A stretch of 64,000 bases of DNA from Isochrysis galbana (GCA_018136815.1 CM030932.1:9424001-9488000); one strand, 5' to 3'; numbered from the stretch's first letter, positions 45,545 to 56,690 are shown. Program-made: numbers and translations. The notes: a model not told the origin generated them from the sequence alone.

Positions 45545-47776
45545 ATGGAGCAGGACTCACTCTACCCAATCGCCATCCTCATCGATGAGCTGAAGCATGA
45601 GGACATACAGCTCCGACTTAACTCAATCCGGAGGCTACCCACCATCGCTGCTGCCCTAGGGATGGAGCGCTCACGCAACGAGCTCATCCCGTTCCTGAAC
45701 GGTGCGTGGCACACCGCCTGCTGGGTAGCTCCCAGGCTATTCTAATGCCTACCCGAGCTCTCGCGGGCGCTCACTCCCGACAGTGTACCGGCGCCGCACT
45801 TGACTCGCAGAGTCTATTGACGAGGAGGACGAAGTGCTCGTGGCGCTTGCGGAAGAGCTGGGCAACTTGGTAGATTGTGTGGGTGGGCCAGAGCATGCAG
45901 CCATCTTGCTGACACCGCTAGAGACTCTCGCAACGGTCGAGGAGACATTGGTGCGGGAAAAGGCGATGGATGCGTTGAATAAGGTTGCGCAGATACTGCC
46001 GCTGAGACATTTGCTAGAGTCCTTCGTCCCTTTGACCCGACGCCTTGCGTCGAATGACTGGTTCACGTCGCGAATCTCGGCGTGTGGGGTGATGGCCGTT
46101 GCGTACGAACGCCTCCCACCAGACATCAAGACTGAGATCCGAATGTGAGTGACCACCCGGCGAGACGGCCGTCCGTGAGTTGGGTAGTGATATGGTTAGG
46201 TCATCTGACCATGAGCATGCGGCGGCGGCTATCGTCTGCGAGACGAGTCCGACCGCCGTGCGAGCTGCTCTCCATAACACGATCTTCTTCTTGTTCAGGT
46301 CATTCACACAACTGTGTCATGATGACACACCAATGGTGAGGCGTGCAGCCGCAGCCAACTTCGGGAAGTTGGCGACTGCGATCCACCACTCTGGAGAGAC
46401 AGCTCTGCTGAAGGCAGAGCTGCTGCCCCTCTTCTCGGCACTGGCGTCCGACGAGCAGGATTCTGTACGTCTTCTTGCTGTTGAAAACTGTGTTTACATT
46501 AGCAAGGTGTTGTCCGTTCCGGAGAACCAGACCGTGGTATTGCCGATCGTGCGGTCCGTTTCACAGGACAAGTCGTGGCGCGTGCGTTATGTTGTCGCTG
46601 AGCATCTCAGCCAGCTAGTGCCTTCGCTCGGTAAGCGCCGTCTCAATGTCGCCAACCCCATCGGCCTCATTTGTGCACCACAGTGGATTGCCCTGTCATG
46701 GAAGGGATTGGTCTCTGACTCTTCTTGCCATCGCTATTGCTGCAGGCGCCGACTTGACTATCCACGAGATGGCGCCAACGTTCGTCCGCCTGCTCCAGGA
46801 CCCGGAGGCTGAGGTCCGATCGGCGGCTGCAATGAAGCTATCGGATTTTTCGCAGATGCTGACGCCCGAGATGGTTATGACGCTCATCATGCCATGTGTC
46901 ACGGAGATGTGCGACGACCAATCGCAACATGTGCGCCTCCCGCCCCACCACCTCCTCCATAGCTTGCTGTCGTTCCTGCTTCCTAATCACACATTCTCAC
47001 TAGACCGGACTGCGCTCTTTCATGCACTGCAGGTGCGTGCGTCGTTGGCGTCGGTAGTCATGGGACTCGCTCCTATAATTGGCAAGGACGCCACGATAGA
47101 ACAGCTGCTGCCACTCTTCCTTAAACTCCTCAAGGACGAGTTTCCTGAGGTGCGCCTGAATATTATTGGCACACTACCAGCCGCCAATACGAATCTCGGC
47201 GTTGAGTTGCTCGCAACGTCACTCTTGCCTGCTGTCGAGGAACTGGCGGAGGACAGACAGTGGCGAGTGCGGCTTGCAGTTATCGACTACATGCCTCCGC
47301 TCGCTGCGCAACTTGGGGTCGACTTCTTTGAGGAAAGGCTTTGTGATTTGTGCGTGCGCTGGCTGCGGGATTGTGTCTACACCATCCGTGAATCGGCTAT
47401 CGAAAATGTCCGCCGACTCACTGAGCTTTTCGGCGTCAATTGGGCTGCGACGAAGCTTTTCCCCAAGGTACTGCAGACTCGTGAGTCATCGAACTACCTC
47501 TTTAGACTGACGGCCCTATCGACGGTAGCATCGCTCTCGGCAGTGGTGGGGACCGAAGTTTTGTACCGTACTCTTTTGCCTATCGCCTTGGGAATGGTGA
47601 CGGATTCCGTGCCCAATGTGCGCTTCAACGTTGCCAAGACATTACAGCAGCTGATACCCATGCTGGACCCCGGAATGGTGGCAACGCAAGTTAAACCGAA
47701 ACTGTTGGTGCTCAGTGAGGACACGGACAAGGATGTGCAGTATTTTGCGCGGAAAGCTCTTCAATCTTGTGGTTGA
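45545..47776 (+). CDS. PPP2R1A: PP2A scaffold (A/PR65) subunit
   Basis: 583 residues from five exons: 45545-45701, 45811-46144, 46299-46630, 46746-46930 and 47033-47776. Donors gtgcgt, gtgagt, gtaagc and gtgcgc; acceptors cag. Phases 1-2-1-0 restore the family sequence at every junction. The A subunit is a horseshoe of 15 HEAT repeats that joins the catalytic C and a regulatory B subunit of protein phosphatase 2A. Seen: [19 protein letters not shown] at the N-terminus, [66 protein letters not shown] and [15 protein letters not shown] at the C-terminus. Length is close to animal and plant homologues (about 585-590). Intron 4 (102 nt) is open in frame. Very likely intact and essential. Confidence 0.95.
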
Positions 47777-48170
47777 GGTGCATGTCCCAATGCGATGCGC
47801 ATTAAGTCTATGGGGTCATGCTTGTGCAGCGTGCAGCACATGTTCTATGGTTGGCCACGGATGCTGAGTGCCTCAATTGTGCCTCGCTACATTTGCAGCA
47901 TGTCGGGTGCTCCTAGTCTACTTTCACGTGTGGTCTCCGTCGGCGATACCGTGACGCTGGATGGCAGGCTAGGTTGCGCGGATTTGTGCTCCACCATGAT
48001 CATCGCCTTGGAGGAGTTGCTGCTCCGCAAACGTTGTCCCTCATCACTCGCGTACCTTCTCTCAACGCTTTGCCTTGGCAACCTGATAGCCCCAAAAAGC
48101 AGAACCTAAGCTGAGACTCACAAGGGACTCGTGGGAGGCCTGAGGTGCACCATAAAATTCAAATCTTCTT
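47777..48170. other. 3' flank of the PP2A gene
   Basis: No exon, RNA or repeat recognised up to the LINE-type 5' end near 48180. Confidence 0.35.
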
Positions 48171-48174
48171 TCTA

Positions 48175-48645
48175 TTTTCGTCGCGCTAAAAAAACCATCG
48201 TTATAGTTTTAGCGATGGAGCACGCGCCGATTGCTCCCACCTCTCCTAGCCCCCCGGCCGCCACGAGCCGTCCCAACGGGGCCGCCTCAAGTCGCCGGAG
48301 CCGAAGGCCGCTCGCCGCTCCCAGGCCTCTGGCACCGCCCGACAACGACGTCGAAATGGCGTCCCCATCCTCGCCTCCCAGGCAACTAAGTTTACACTTA
48401 GTTGGCCCTTAGGGGGGCACGAGCCCCCCTCTCTCTCCACTCCTCCCTTGCCATGGGGGAGGGACCACCCACTCTCCTGATGGCTTGCCAATAGCACACA
48501 ACCCTGCTGACCCATTCCTCTCCCCACAGGCGCCCGCCTGACTCGCCCGCTCTGGCCCGTCGTGGCCTCATGGCCAGCCCATCTCTCCGACCAGCCCCTC
48601 CTCCTCCTCCTCCTCCCCTCCTGCTCCCCATTAAGACTAGTAACC
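48175..48645 (+). mobile_element. LINE-derived retroposon, 5' part (LINE 5' end joined to family A)
   Basis: Starts with cgttatagttttagcgatg and an ORF1-type N-terminus MEHAPIAPTSPSPPA that matches MERAPTAP of the 14-16 kb LINE; the frame ends at 48412. From about 48410 it is family A sequence (ggcacgagccccc) as at 1040-1230. This copy shows that family A's 5' end is LINE ORF1. The 3' part is missing. Confidence 0.65.
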
Positions 48646-48654
48646 GGTTTGCCA

Positions 48655-48835
48655 GATATCTAGATACTAGGTATCTTTGCCTATTAAGTAGCCGGATCCA
48701 GGTATCCAGATAGGGATCGTGCGCCGTGCTACCAGGCAGCCGGATATCCAGATAGTAAATCCTGACATTCTAGATACTTCCAGGTACCCAGGTATCCGTC
48801 AGATATCCAGATACCGTTGACCGTTGCAGAGAATC
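48655..48835. repeat. Palindromic gatatccaga/ggtatc repeat patch
   Basis: Many short inverted words (gatatctagatac, ggtatccagata, gatatccagatacc). Similar in style to the tail of the tandem repeat at 11448-11486. Confidence 0.55.
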
Positions 48836-49333
48836 GTCTCAATTCGATCTCTCTCGCTCCGTTCTCCTTCATTTGGTATATTCTTCAATAATACTCCTAT
48901 TTTCGTATGATAACGGACATCTGTCTCCGCGCGCTGTGGTGTTTGCTTGTATTATGGATCGAGAGGGCGAGTAGCTACTTACGGCATGTAATATGATAAA
49001 ACATCATACTTATTTATGTAATCACAAGGGGGTGAGCGGAGAGCCCCCTCCCCCCCTCTCTTCTGCATTCCCTGTGTTTCCCGGGCCAAGCCGAGAAAGA
49101 TACGTGAATGTGAGGGAGAATTGGGTCAGTGTTGTGATTCCCCCCCCTCCGCAGTTCCCCCCCCCCCCTCTCCGCTTCTTTCTCCCCCTCCGCAGTTCCC
49201 CCCCCCCCCCTCTCCGCTTCTTTCTCCCCCTCCGCAGTCCCCCCCCCCCTGCCTCCCCTCCCCCCCCTCCCCCCCCCCTCTCCCCCCCCCTCTCCCCCCC
49301 CCCCCCCCCCCTCCACCCCCTCGACCCCCCGCC
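48836..49333. promoter_or_regulatory. C-rich upstream region of the 49.3 kb gene
   Basis: 49139-49330 is dominated by C runs with a ccgcagttcccc unit repeated about three times (49150, 49190, 49230). As at other starts in this window, a homopolymer-rich tract lies just before the ATG. Confidence 0.4.
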
Positions 49334-50021
49334 ATGGGGCTGCCCGCGGATGGGCGTCTCCGCCTCCTCCCCCAGCCGGTAAAGCCGAACGCGGAGGTGA
49401 CGAAGGCCGGCTTCCGCCCGCTCCAGGGGCGACCGCACCCGCACAGGCAGCTGTTCGTGCCCGGTGTGGAGGGGTGGCAGGTTGACGACGCGGTGACCGG
49501 CTTCCCGCACGTTCTGCGGGAGGCGGATTGCAGGAGGCGAGGGGGCCTCGTTCGGCTGCACGTGCAGACGGAGCATGCAACGGCCACCGGCGCCGACCTC
49601 CCTCCGAGCTCGTGCGACGAGCCCACAGGCCACTTCACCCTTCTCCTGGTGGAGTACCCGAGTGCCGCGAACGACGCGCGCCTGCCGGGCAAGAAGACCG
49701 CGAGCGACGTGTGGGGCAGAGTGGCGAAGAAGACTAGGGCAATAATTCGGGTACGCCCCTCCCGCCCAGCCACCCTGCCTGCTATCTTCACCTGTCATCT
49801 CTCTCCCTCACACCTGCAGATGCAGCATGGTGTGCGAGCCAACCTCGGCATCCCCGAAGAGTTGGTTGGGCGCATGGTGGGGGTGGGTTACCACCTCCAC
49901 AATGGGGTGTGCAAGCCCTTTTCCTCGGCTCCACCAACCCGCCCTGTGGGATGCCGGAAGAAGAGATGCACCTCTCTCCCTCCAGGATGGCTTCGTAATG
50001 TGCTGCGAGAGGCGCGCTTGA
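49334..50021 (+). CDS. Unknown three-exon protein (179 aa)
   Basis: Exons 49334-49750, 49820-49906 and 49986-50021 (introns gtacgc...gcag and gtgtgc...ccag, all phase 0), ending DGFVMCCERRA. Residues 1-139 include HRQLFVPGVEGWQVDDAV, a Cys-containing basic patch and FTLLLVEYPSA; the second exon reads GIPEELVGRMVGVGYHLHN. I do not recognise a family. The ordered splice signals, the ATG after a C-rich leader and protein-like composition support a gene, but intron 1 (69 nt) is open in frame, and reading through both introns is also possible, which would give a longer protein with a different C-terminus. Confidence 0.45.
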
Positions 50022-50267
50022 AGGCCATCGATAAAATTATACCGGAGGGGGGCCGTTATATATTTCTGCGCGGCCGTCAGAGGCCTGAAATTGAGTATTT
50101 TTCGAAAATGGGCCCCGAATTTTTTTTGGTTATCTCTCATTCCAGAACCTATAGGTAGCTTATTTGGGTCCTCGTTTGCCCATTACCGATGGTGCCCTTC
50201 GCATCCCCCTAGTGAGTGACCGGGCTGCCCATGCCATGGGTGAACCAAGTATATAAACTTAGTTGTT
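50022..50267. other. 3' flank and 45-bp repeat
   Basis: 50165-50225 is the complement of the repeat at 31345-31390 (cccggtcactcac, then gcgaagggcacca). Otherwise unassigned. Confidence 0.4.
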
Positions 50268-50289
50268 AGTTGCATAATAATAATAATTT

Positions 50290-51421
50290 AATTTTTAACA
50301 AATTTTTATGGGTCGCGGCGCGGCAAAGGAACGGGACTAGCGCGCACACAAGACAGGACTCCCTGCCGCGGCGAGCGCAAGCACCCTTCCCCCTTATGCC
50401 ACCCAGCTCTTCACTAGCTTACTACCTGCGCTAGCCGGAGCACCCCTCCCTCCACACTCAAGCAGCCCCCCACGCCAGGATCCTGTTTTGGTCTCGCAGG
50501 CAAGGGGGCCTAATGGGAGGGTGAGGAGCAACTCCTCAAAGAGGAGCTTTGGGGAAGGAGATGTTTGAGTGGGGGCGCTATACCCTTGCGCTAGGCATGG
50601 GCAGCGACGCCGCCTCAAAACATGTCCTCCCTCTGGTCTTGAGTCGAAATTTTTGGTGTTTGAATCCGAGGGCGAGGGGGTTTGTGCTTCTTGGGTTGGT
50701 TGTAGTGGGATGAGGGAGTGGGAGATGGAGTCAAGTGTTGAAAGAGGGCCCAAGGCAGGGCACTGAGTTGTAGGTACTTGTGGCCCACAAGGGTGGGGTG
50801 AAAACGAAAAGTGTATCAACATGTGTCTTGAATTGAAATTTTTGGTGCTTTGAACAGAGGGCGGGGGGGTTTGTGCCGTTTGGGTTGGTTGAAGTGTGAA
50901 GGGGGAGTGGGAGAGGGAGTCTTGTGTTAAGAGAGGGCCCAAGGCAGGGCACTGAGTGATTGGTACTAGTGGCCCACAAGAGTGGGGTGAAGACGAGAAT
51001 TGTGTCAACAAGTTGGAAAACAGAGGCATGGGGTGCTCTCCGTATGGGGTTGATGGTTGTGAAGTGCCCTCCCATGTTGGGTGCACTGATGGTAGAGGTT
51101 TCCACCATGAGGAGGGCAGCTGAGCTGCCCTCCCACATGAGGTGCTCTTGGGGTGGGAGGGTTTCCCACTGTTGGAGGGGGTCTCCAAGACCCCCTGCAT
51201 GATGCGCAGAGCCATGGTGGCAACCTGTTCGGTGCCAGTGCTCGCCACCCCGCGCGCTTGCGCGGGTGTGGTTTGGATGGGTTGGATGGGCTCTGAGAGG
51301 GCTTTCTGACGAGCCGCCTCGGGCGGCGTGGGGCGTCCCAGGTGGGGCGCGGTGGCGAGGGTCGCCTGGGGCTCGGGAGCGGTCGCGGCACGCTCCATAG
51401 TTCAAACTATAACAATAGTTT
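50290..51421 (-). mobile_element. Complete non-autonomous LINE-derived retroposon
   Basis: On the minus strand it begins with aaactattgttatagttt and an ORF1-type start (MERAATAPEPQATL), and ends in A/T-rich DNA. Both sides carry the same ~20-bp sequence, agttgcataataataataat (50268-50289 and 51423-51443), a long target duplication typical of LINE-driven insertion. The 334-codon frame (51398-50394) is open, but has no RT or endonuclease; past the LINE-like N-terminus it is Pro/Ser-rich and encodes the internal tandem repeat. Its 3' 170 bp recur at 32072-32246. So it is a short element that borrows the LINE 5' end. Confidence 0.78.
50635..51005. repeat. 185-bp tandem duplication inside the retroposon
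   Basis: Two units, about 50637-50821 and 50822-51005. Both contain aaatttttggtg, gggtttgtgc, gagggcccaaggcagggc and gtggcccacaag in that order. Diverged by point changes, so not a recent duplication. Confidence 0.75.
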
Positions 51422-51443
51422 GAGTTGCATAATAATAATAATC

Positions 51444-52175
51444 AACATGACACGGCAACCAAGAACCGGCCGTTTGGCGGTATAGCAGGAAGGGGAGAAC
51501 CAGACCGCTAGGGGCAGGAGTAGGAGCACTCCGCACACCTCGTTCGACCCCGATCACCCCCACGCCCCACAATCCGGGCCTTAAGAAGCGCACGAGGTGG
51601 TGTACTGCCGTGGCTACAGTGTAGATGACCAAGGCCACGTGCGAGGTGAGGATATTATTAAAAGGTTCTCTCTTACTCTTATTTTTTGACAGCACCCGGG
51701 CCGCTCGCACCACGCCGCCCTCACGCATGCCATTTCTCGCGTCGCTCTTGGCGCTACAATCCCACGCCTCTCCGCTCATATAGAGCCATCCTGCACGCCA
51801 CAGCACACTCAGTTTCCTCACAGCTAACTACAGGTTATGTCAATTAGCTAGTAGCTGGTGGGGTTGGCTAGGTCATAAGCGCCACATTGCATTAATTTAT
51901 TATTATAGCACTTCCTTCAGAACCCACAGCCAAAGGTCGCCTCAGCCTCAGCCATCATAGCTAGTCTCTGCTTGCTGAAGCATCGGCCTCTTTCTCTCGA
52001 TGCCTGTGTTTGCACGGAGCGCAGCCGCGACTCGGTCTCGAGCCGCCCAGCAGTCAATTAGTCGAGAGTCCGTAGACGTGTTACGGATATGTCTGCATGT
52101 TCCGCATTCGTCGCTCTAGGCGTGGGGCGAGCAGAGAAGTAGTTTAGGTCATTCGACTCGTGCTTTCCGGATACT
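51444..52175. other. Intergenic with repeat family C, copy 2
   Basis: 51490-51605 matches 21655-21800 (gaaccagaccgctaggggc, later gcgcacgagg). The rest, up to the 3' end of the minus-strand OCD gene, shows no gene. Confidence 0.4.
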
Positions 52176-54022
52176 CTAGAGCTTCGAGAGCTTCTCCCAA
52201 GCAACCTGGCCGATGGCCGCATCCTGGGCGCCGGTGCCAGTCAAGTCGCAAACGATTATTTCGTCGCCCTCGCGCCCAGGCTATCCGGAGAATGTGCAAG
52301 CAAGGGGAGGGGGGGCGCAGATTGTGAGCTATGGTCATGGATGTGGTTCGGTAGGCGATACGCCAGACTGGCAGGGCGGCACGCATGGTGTAAATATTTT
52401 CCGAAGGGTGGTCAAGCAAGTTCGGCATCCAAGGGCGTGAATAGATGAAATACAAGGAAAAGGAACCACCAAGGGCGTGTGATTATCCGAAGTGTGTACC
52501 TTTGTCCCATTGACGATCTCGCCCAGCTCGGCATGCACGTCTTTGTCGCTCATTGCCCCCGCGGCTAGCGCTGACCGAAGCTCACCAACCTTGGAGACCT
52601 GCATATCGAGATGGGAGGGGAGCAGGGAGTCATGTCAAGTGACTGGCCTCGGACACCTGCGCCATGCGTCGCGAGCCCGTGAGCAAGTGACACGAGGAAG
52701 GGCCATCTTTGGCTTCCCGGCTGCGATTCCCCCGAGAGTGCATCACGGTACGAGCTCACGCTCTTTCCCTGGAAATGTGCGTCCAGTCTAAAGCTGCGTG
52801 TTGCCGTCCGCATCGCGCGCTTCACGATCGTTGGGCCTTCACACCTGACCGATCAGATCACACACATATTTTCCGGCGGTCATCACGTCAACAGGGATTT
52901 CTTGCTTTGTCGGCTGATCCGATCCCGAGGCGATGATCGTTGTGCCGGGCTGCAGCCACGACTTCTCAAGTACAGTGGTAGAGCCGGGTGTCTGCGTGAA
53001 AATAACTTTCGACTTGGCGCAGAGCTCCTCAGCCGAATCGACAACATGGAATTCACAGCCGAGTTCCTAGTTTGAAGCAAAGCAAGTGTGAGTGCATCAC
53101 AGTGCACAAGTAAGCCCATAGGCCGAGGGCTGCTCACAACATTTGAGGCGTCAGTAGGCGTGAAGTCTCAGAGACATATCACTAAGTAGGGGGAAATGGT
53201 GAGGGGCGGATTCTCTGAGTCGCAAAATTTCCGTGTTTTTGTTTTACCTTCTTCATGTCCTCACAGAACGACTTGGCCATGGCTGCATCGTGCCCATAGG
53301 CAAAGCCAATATATCCTGGACGAATAGCGGCGGTGGCGCGGGCCATCGACTTTGCGATTGCACCCGTTCCGATAAATCCGACGGCGGTGTCCGTTGGTTT
53401 GGTCAAGTACTTTACAGAGACGGCCCCCGCTGCACCAGTCCGCACGTCCGTGAGAAAGCGGTTCTCTTGGATGACGGCAAGCGGAGCTCCATTCTTCGCG
53501 TTCATCACGATGAAAATGCCGCCGCCTGGCGGGAGGCCTTCGGCGAGATTCTTGTAGAAGGAGACGCACGCGAGCTTGACCGTCCACGTCGTCTCTCCCG
53601 AGACGTATCCGCCTTTTATGTGACAATCCCCTGGTCCTGCGGTTGGCGTCTCGTCGATGCCGATGTGCATTGGGAAGGGCACATCGACCTATGCGTGACG
53701 TGTAAGCGTAACAGCTGATCTGTCAGCTCGCCGTGCACTTGAAAGGCGTGACGGGGACCAGGGGCGCGGCGGGGCGCGAAGGAGGCTGGAGGAGGGGGGA
53801 CGGAAGAACAGCAGAGGGCTGTGCCCATTGGCTGCGCTCGCTCACCTTGCCCTTTGCGAGCGCGCCGAAGGCCTTCTCCACGGCCTCGATGGCGTCGGAG
53901 ACGTGAATATGGGCGGTGACTTGCTCATAGCTAAAGAGGCGCGGCGGCGGGATCGCTGCCTTGCTGCTCAGCCTGCGAGCCGCGAGGCCACGCAGAGCGC
54001 CGAGAGGGCTGGAGGCGCGCAT
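52176..54022 (-). CDS. Ornithine cyclodeaminase/mu-crystallin family protein
   Basis: 347 residues from five exons: 54022-53846, 53688-53248, 53066-52845, 52598-52500 and 52280-52176; all phases 0, with GT-AG ends. The family covers NAD(P)H-dependent ornithine cyclodeaminase, ketimine reductase (mu-crystallin) and alanine dehydrogenase-type enzymes. Seen: PFPMHIGID, TWTVKLACVSFYKN (substrate Lys region), NGAPLAVIQENRFLTDVRTGAAGAV (conserved Arg), the Rossmann GFIGTGAIAKSMA, QTPGSTTVLE, ASGSDQPTKQE and the C-terminal VCDLTGTGAQDAAIGQVAWE. Residues 1-22 (RASSPLGALRGLAARRLSS) look like a mitochondrial or plastid presequence. The exact reaction cannot be told from sequence. Divergent from the methyltransferase gene at 54773; CT-rich DNA (54030-54180) lies upstream. 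Confidence 0.9.
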
Positions 54023-54772
54023 CTCTCACAATCACCCTCTCCTCTCTCTCTCTCTCGCCTTCTTCCCGCGCTCGTTCCCTCGCTCCTCCAGTCCAGCTTC
54101 ATCTCCCTCAAGACTAATTTCTCTCCCTTCTTTCCTTCTCTGATCTCTATCGTCTCGTTCAGCTTTTTCTCGGTTTTCTTCCTTCAAGGTCGGGATAGAG
54201 TAAGAGGATTCCAGGGTTAGCCTGGGTGTTATCTTGTATAGTGGCGCTACTACGGATTTATAATCTGCATCGGCGGAATAACAACCTGTTCGAGTAAAAC
54301 GGCACCCCGGACACCAAGACATAGGAATGAAGGGGGGAAGGGGGAAGGGGAAAGGGTACTCTAGAGGGAATAGGGGTCGGAAAGGCGGTGTCATAGTAGT
54401 GGTAGATGGCTGATAGAGTCATGTCAGCACTAGAACTAGGCGTTGACTCCGGATCTTCAGGATTTATTTTACTACTAATTCGTTTCCAATTCGATAATTC
54501 AATCCACTTCCAGAGTCGGTAGCGGGGTGCTCGTGCGTCGTGGGCGGGGTGAATGAAGCGACCAGCTGGCAACTGAAGCAAACCACCTCCACCTCCAAAT
54601 CAATCTCACCTCTCCCCGTGACCAACTAACTCTGGGGAGCTTGTCTTCGCAGCATGTGGTGCTGCACTCGGCCGTCCGCTCACGCCGGGAGGGTCACTAG
54701 TACTTTACTACTAGTAGTACTTATTTTAGTATTTTAGTCGATGACAGACTCACTCATCACTCTCCCCGTTTC
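54023..54772. promoter_or_regulatory. Divergent promoter region
   Basis: 750 bp between two divergent starts. CT-rich next to the OCD start (54030-54180), AT-rich near 54695-54735 (tactttactactagtagtactt) next to the methyltransferase start. No exon seen. Confidence 0.4.
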
Positions 54773-55951
54773 ATGGGGGTTGATCTGCCTTGCACCCTGT
54801 TTCCCGCCATCGCGTTGCGGATGACGCCGAGGGCCGCCGCCGCGTCGCGCCGCGGGTGGACGGCGCCCGTCGTCTACCTCGGCTCTATGGCGTGCTTCAC
54901 AGCAGTCGCCCTCGACGAGTACTTCGATCTGCGTAAGTGGAAGCGGGTCTCGCACACGGTTCGCGAGCCACACTCAGGAGAGCTGCTCTCCTTCTCGCTA
55001 CGTGCCCGCCGCCGCCCGCCACCGATTGGGTGCATGGACTGGCCGGCTGGCCGCGCTCTGCTGGAGTGGGTAGCGGCTGATGGACTCCATCGGCCTTTTC
55101 CAGGGACCACCAACACGGTGCTGGAGATCGGCTCGGGAGTGGGGACGACAGCCATCGGACTAGCTCTTCTCTCACACCGAACACGTGATCAAAATGATGC
55201 ACCATCAGCAGTGCAGGTCATCGCAAGCGACGTCTGTGGAGAGAGCCTCTCGAATCTGTGCGATAATGCAAAGGCGACTGGAATCTTGCCCGTCCAGAGC
55301 AAGGACTTGGTGTCTACCTCTCTGGCATCCGATCCTCTTCTTGTCACAGAATGGGATGCAGCATCGGGAGCCTCTGCACTCCCGGCAAACATTACTACTA
55401 GACTGACCCACATCATCGGCGCCGATGTTGTCTACGCCGGTGGAGCAGACGGTGTGCTGTTTGAGAGAAACTTGTGTGCCAGCCAGACGGTGGGTAGCCC
55501 GGAAGGCGTTGGCCGAGACGCGCAGAGTGACAGGGCAGGGCTTGCAAGAACGCTGCATGAACTATTGAGTATTGCGCCCAATGCGGAAGTGCGGCTCATG
55601 CTCGTGAACCGCTTCGCTGGTGGCGCCGTTGCCACACTTGCCGCTGTCGCCAATGTGCCGGTGAAGAGCACGATCGTCGATCCTTCACTGTCCACATTCG
55701 AAGAGGCTTGCAGGAAGCATGGTCTGAGGGTCGAAATCTCACCGGTACCGTCCGATGTGGTGCGCTCTTTAAATTCGGCATTGCCCATCTCGGATAGATT
55801 ACTATGGTTCTTGTCAGACACGTGGAGTGCGCTTGTCTGCTACCGCATTTACCGCGAGGAGTTGACTTCCGAGGACAGTGGGCTCAAGCGGGGGGTATTC
55901 GATGACAGCTTGTCTCTTAGTCTGGACAACATCCGGCCACACGGTCCGTGA
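54773..55951 (+). CDS. Family-16-like (METTL21/FAM86-type) methyltransferase
   Basis: 392 residues, single exon. Residues 1-60 include a basic stretch and a hydrophobic span (APVVYLGSMACFTAVAL), so targeting or a membrane anchor is likely; a second ATG at codon 17 is an alternative start. The SAM-binding core begins with CMDWPAGRALLEW and motif I VLEIGSGVGTTAIGLALL, followed by VIASDVCGESLSNLCDNAKATG and the post-motif IIGADVVYAGG, the order seen in lysine methyltransferases such as METTL21, METTL22 and EEF2KMT. The family-16 D-x-x-Y signature is seen as ADVVY. The substrate is unknown. The C-terminal ~60 residues are not recognisable. Confidence 0.8.
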   Translation: MGVDLPCTLFPAIALRMTPRAAAASRRGWTAPVVYLGSMACFTAVALDEYFDLRKWKRVSHTVREPHSGELLSFSLRARRRPPPIGCMDWPAGRALLEWVAADGLHRPFPGTTNTVLEIGSGVGTTAIGLALLSHRTRDQNDAPSAVQVIASDVCGESLSNLCDNAKATGILPVQSKDLVSTSLASDPLLVTEWDAASGASALPANITTRLTHIIGADVVYAGGADGVLFERNLCASQTVGSPEGVGRDAQSDRAGLARTLHELLSIAPNAEVRLMLVNRFAGGAVATLAAVANVPVKSTIVDPSLSTFEEACRKHGLRVEISPVPSDVVRSLNSALPISDRLLWFLSDTWSALVCYRIYREELTSEDSGLKRGVFDDSLSLSLDNIRPHGP

Positions 55952-56059
55952 ACCTGAACGGAGCAATGCACACAAATTCAGTTTGCCAATTTCAGCGCTG
56001 GTTGATATCCACGGTGAATGCGTTCACCTCCAGATGCGCCAGTGAAGTAAACATATCGT

Positions 56060-56240
56060 TCTCAGGAGCTAGAAATATTGTTATAGTTTCAGCGACGGAG
56101 CTTGCGCCGACGGCTCCCCTCTCCTAGCCACCCGTAGCCACGACGCCCTAGTAGGGCTGTCCCAAGCCGCCGGAGCTGAAGCGCTCGCAGGCTACCGCCC
56201 CTCCGAACAAGACGTCGACATGCCCCCGCCTCCCTCGCCT
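56060..56240 (+). repeat. LINE 5'-end fragment
   Basis: tattgttatagtttcagcg with a start region cgacggctcccctctcctagcc as at 31.2 and 48.2 kb. ORF1 is not open (start codon degenerate). Old copy. Confidence 0.6.
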
Positions 56241-56259
56241 GAGAAGGGAGGGGTGGGGG

Positions 56260-56690
56260 GAGGGAGAGCGAGGGAGAGAGGGGAGAGCGAGCGAGCGAGA
56301 ATGAGTCAGGGAGCGAGAGCGAGGGGCCGAGGGGATGACGGATCGAGCATGACCATTGGCTCGGATATGCGATGATACGGAAGGAAAACGATCGGCTGGA
56401 GGCGCGGTGGAGATGGCCGGGAGTGATGGAATGGCGGGCTGGAACACCTCCTCAGCAAAGGAAGGCGGGAGGACGGGCTTGGGCGAGGGCGAGCGCGACG
56501 ACGGAGCGGACATGGTTGGGCGGTTCGGGATGGATAGGCTGGGGCTGAGGGATTGGAAGGGTTTGGTACTGATACAGTGTTGAGAACGAGGGACGAGAAC
56601 GGGAACGAGAACGAGAACGAGAGCGACGAACGAAGAACGACAGACGACAGTCGGCTAGAGTCCGATGGACCGACGGAGTCGAAGGTGAGC
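56260..56690 (-). mobile_element. Diverged gypsy LTR/gag fragment
   Basis: Minus-strand sequence related to the LTR-gag junction of the 36.6-43.9 kb element (Ser/Pro-rich coding-like sequence, then reiterated gagaacg/gagcga units). Clearly more diverged than that element's own LTRs, so an older relic of the same lineage. Sits between LINE pieces. Confidence 0.5.

Noticed and set aside
50394-51398. 334-codon frame as a host gene
   Set aside because: It lies entirely inside a retroposon with target duplications and starts with a LINE ORF1-type N-terminus.
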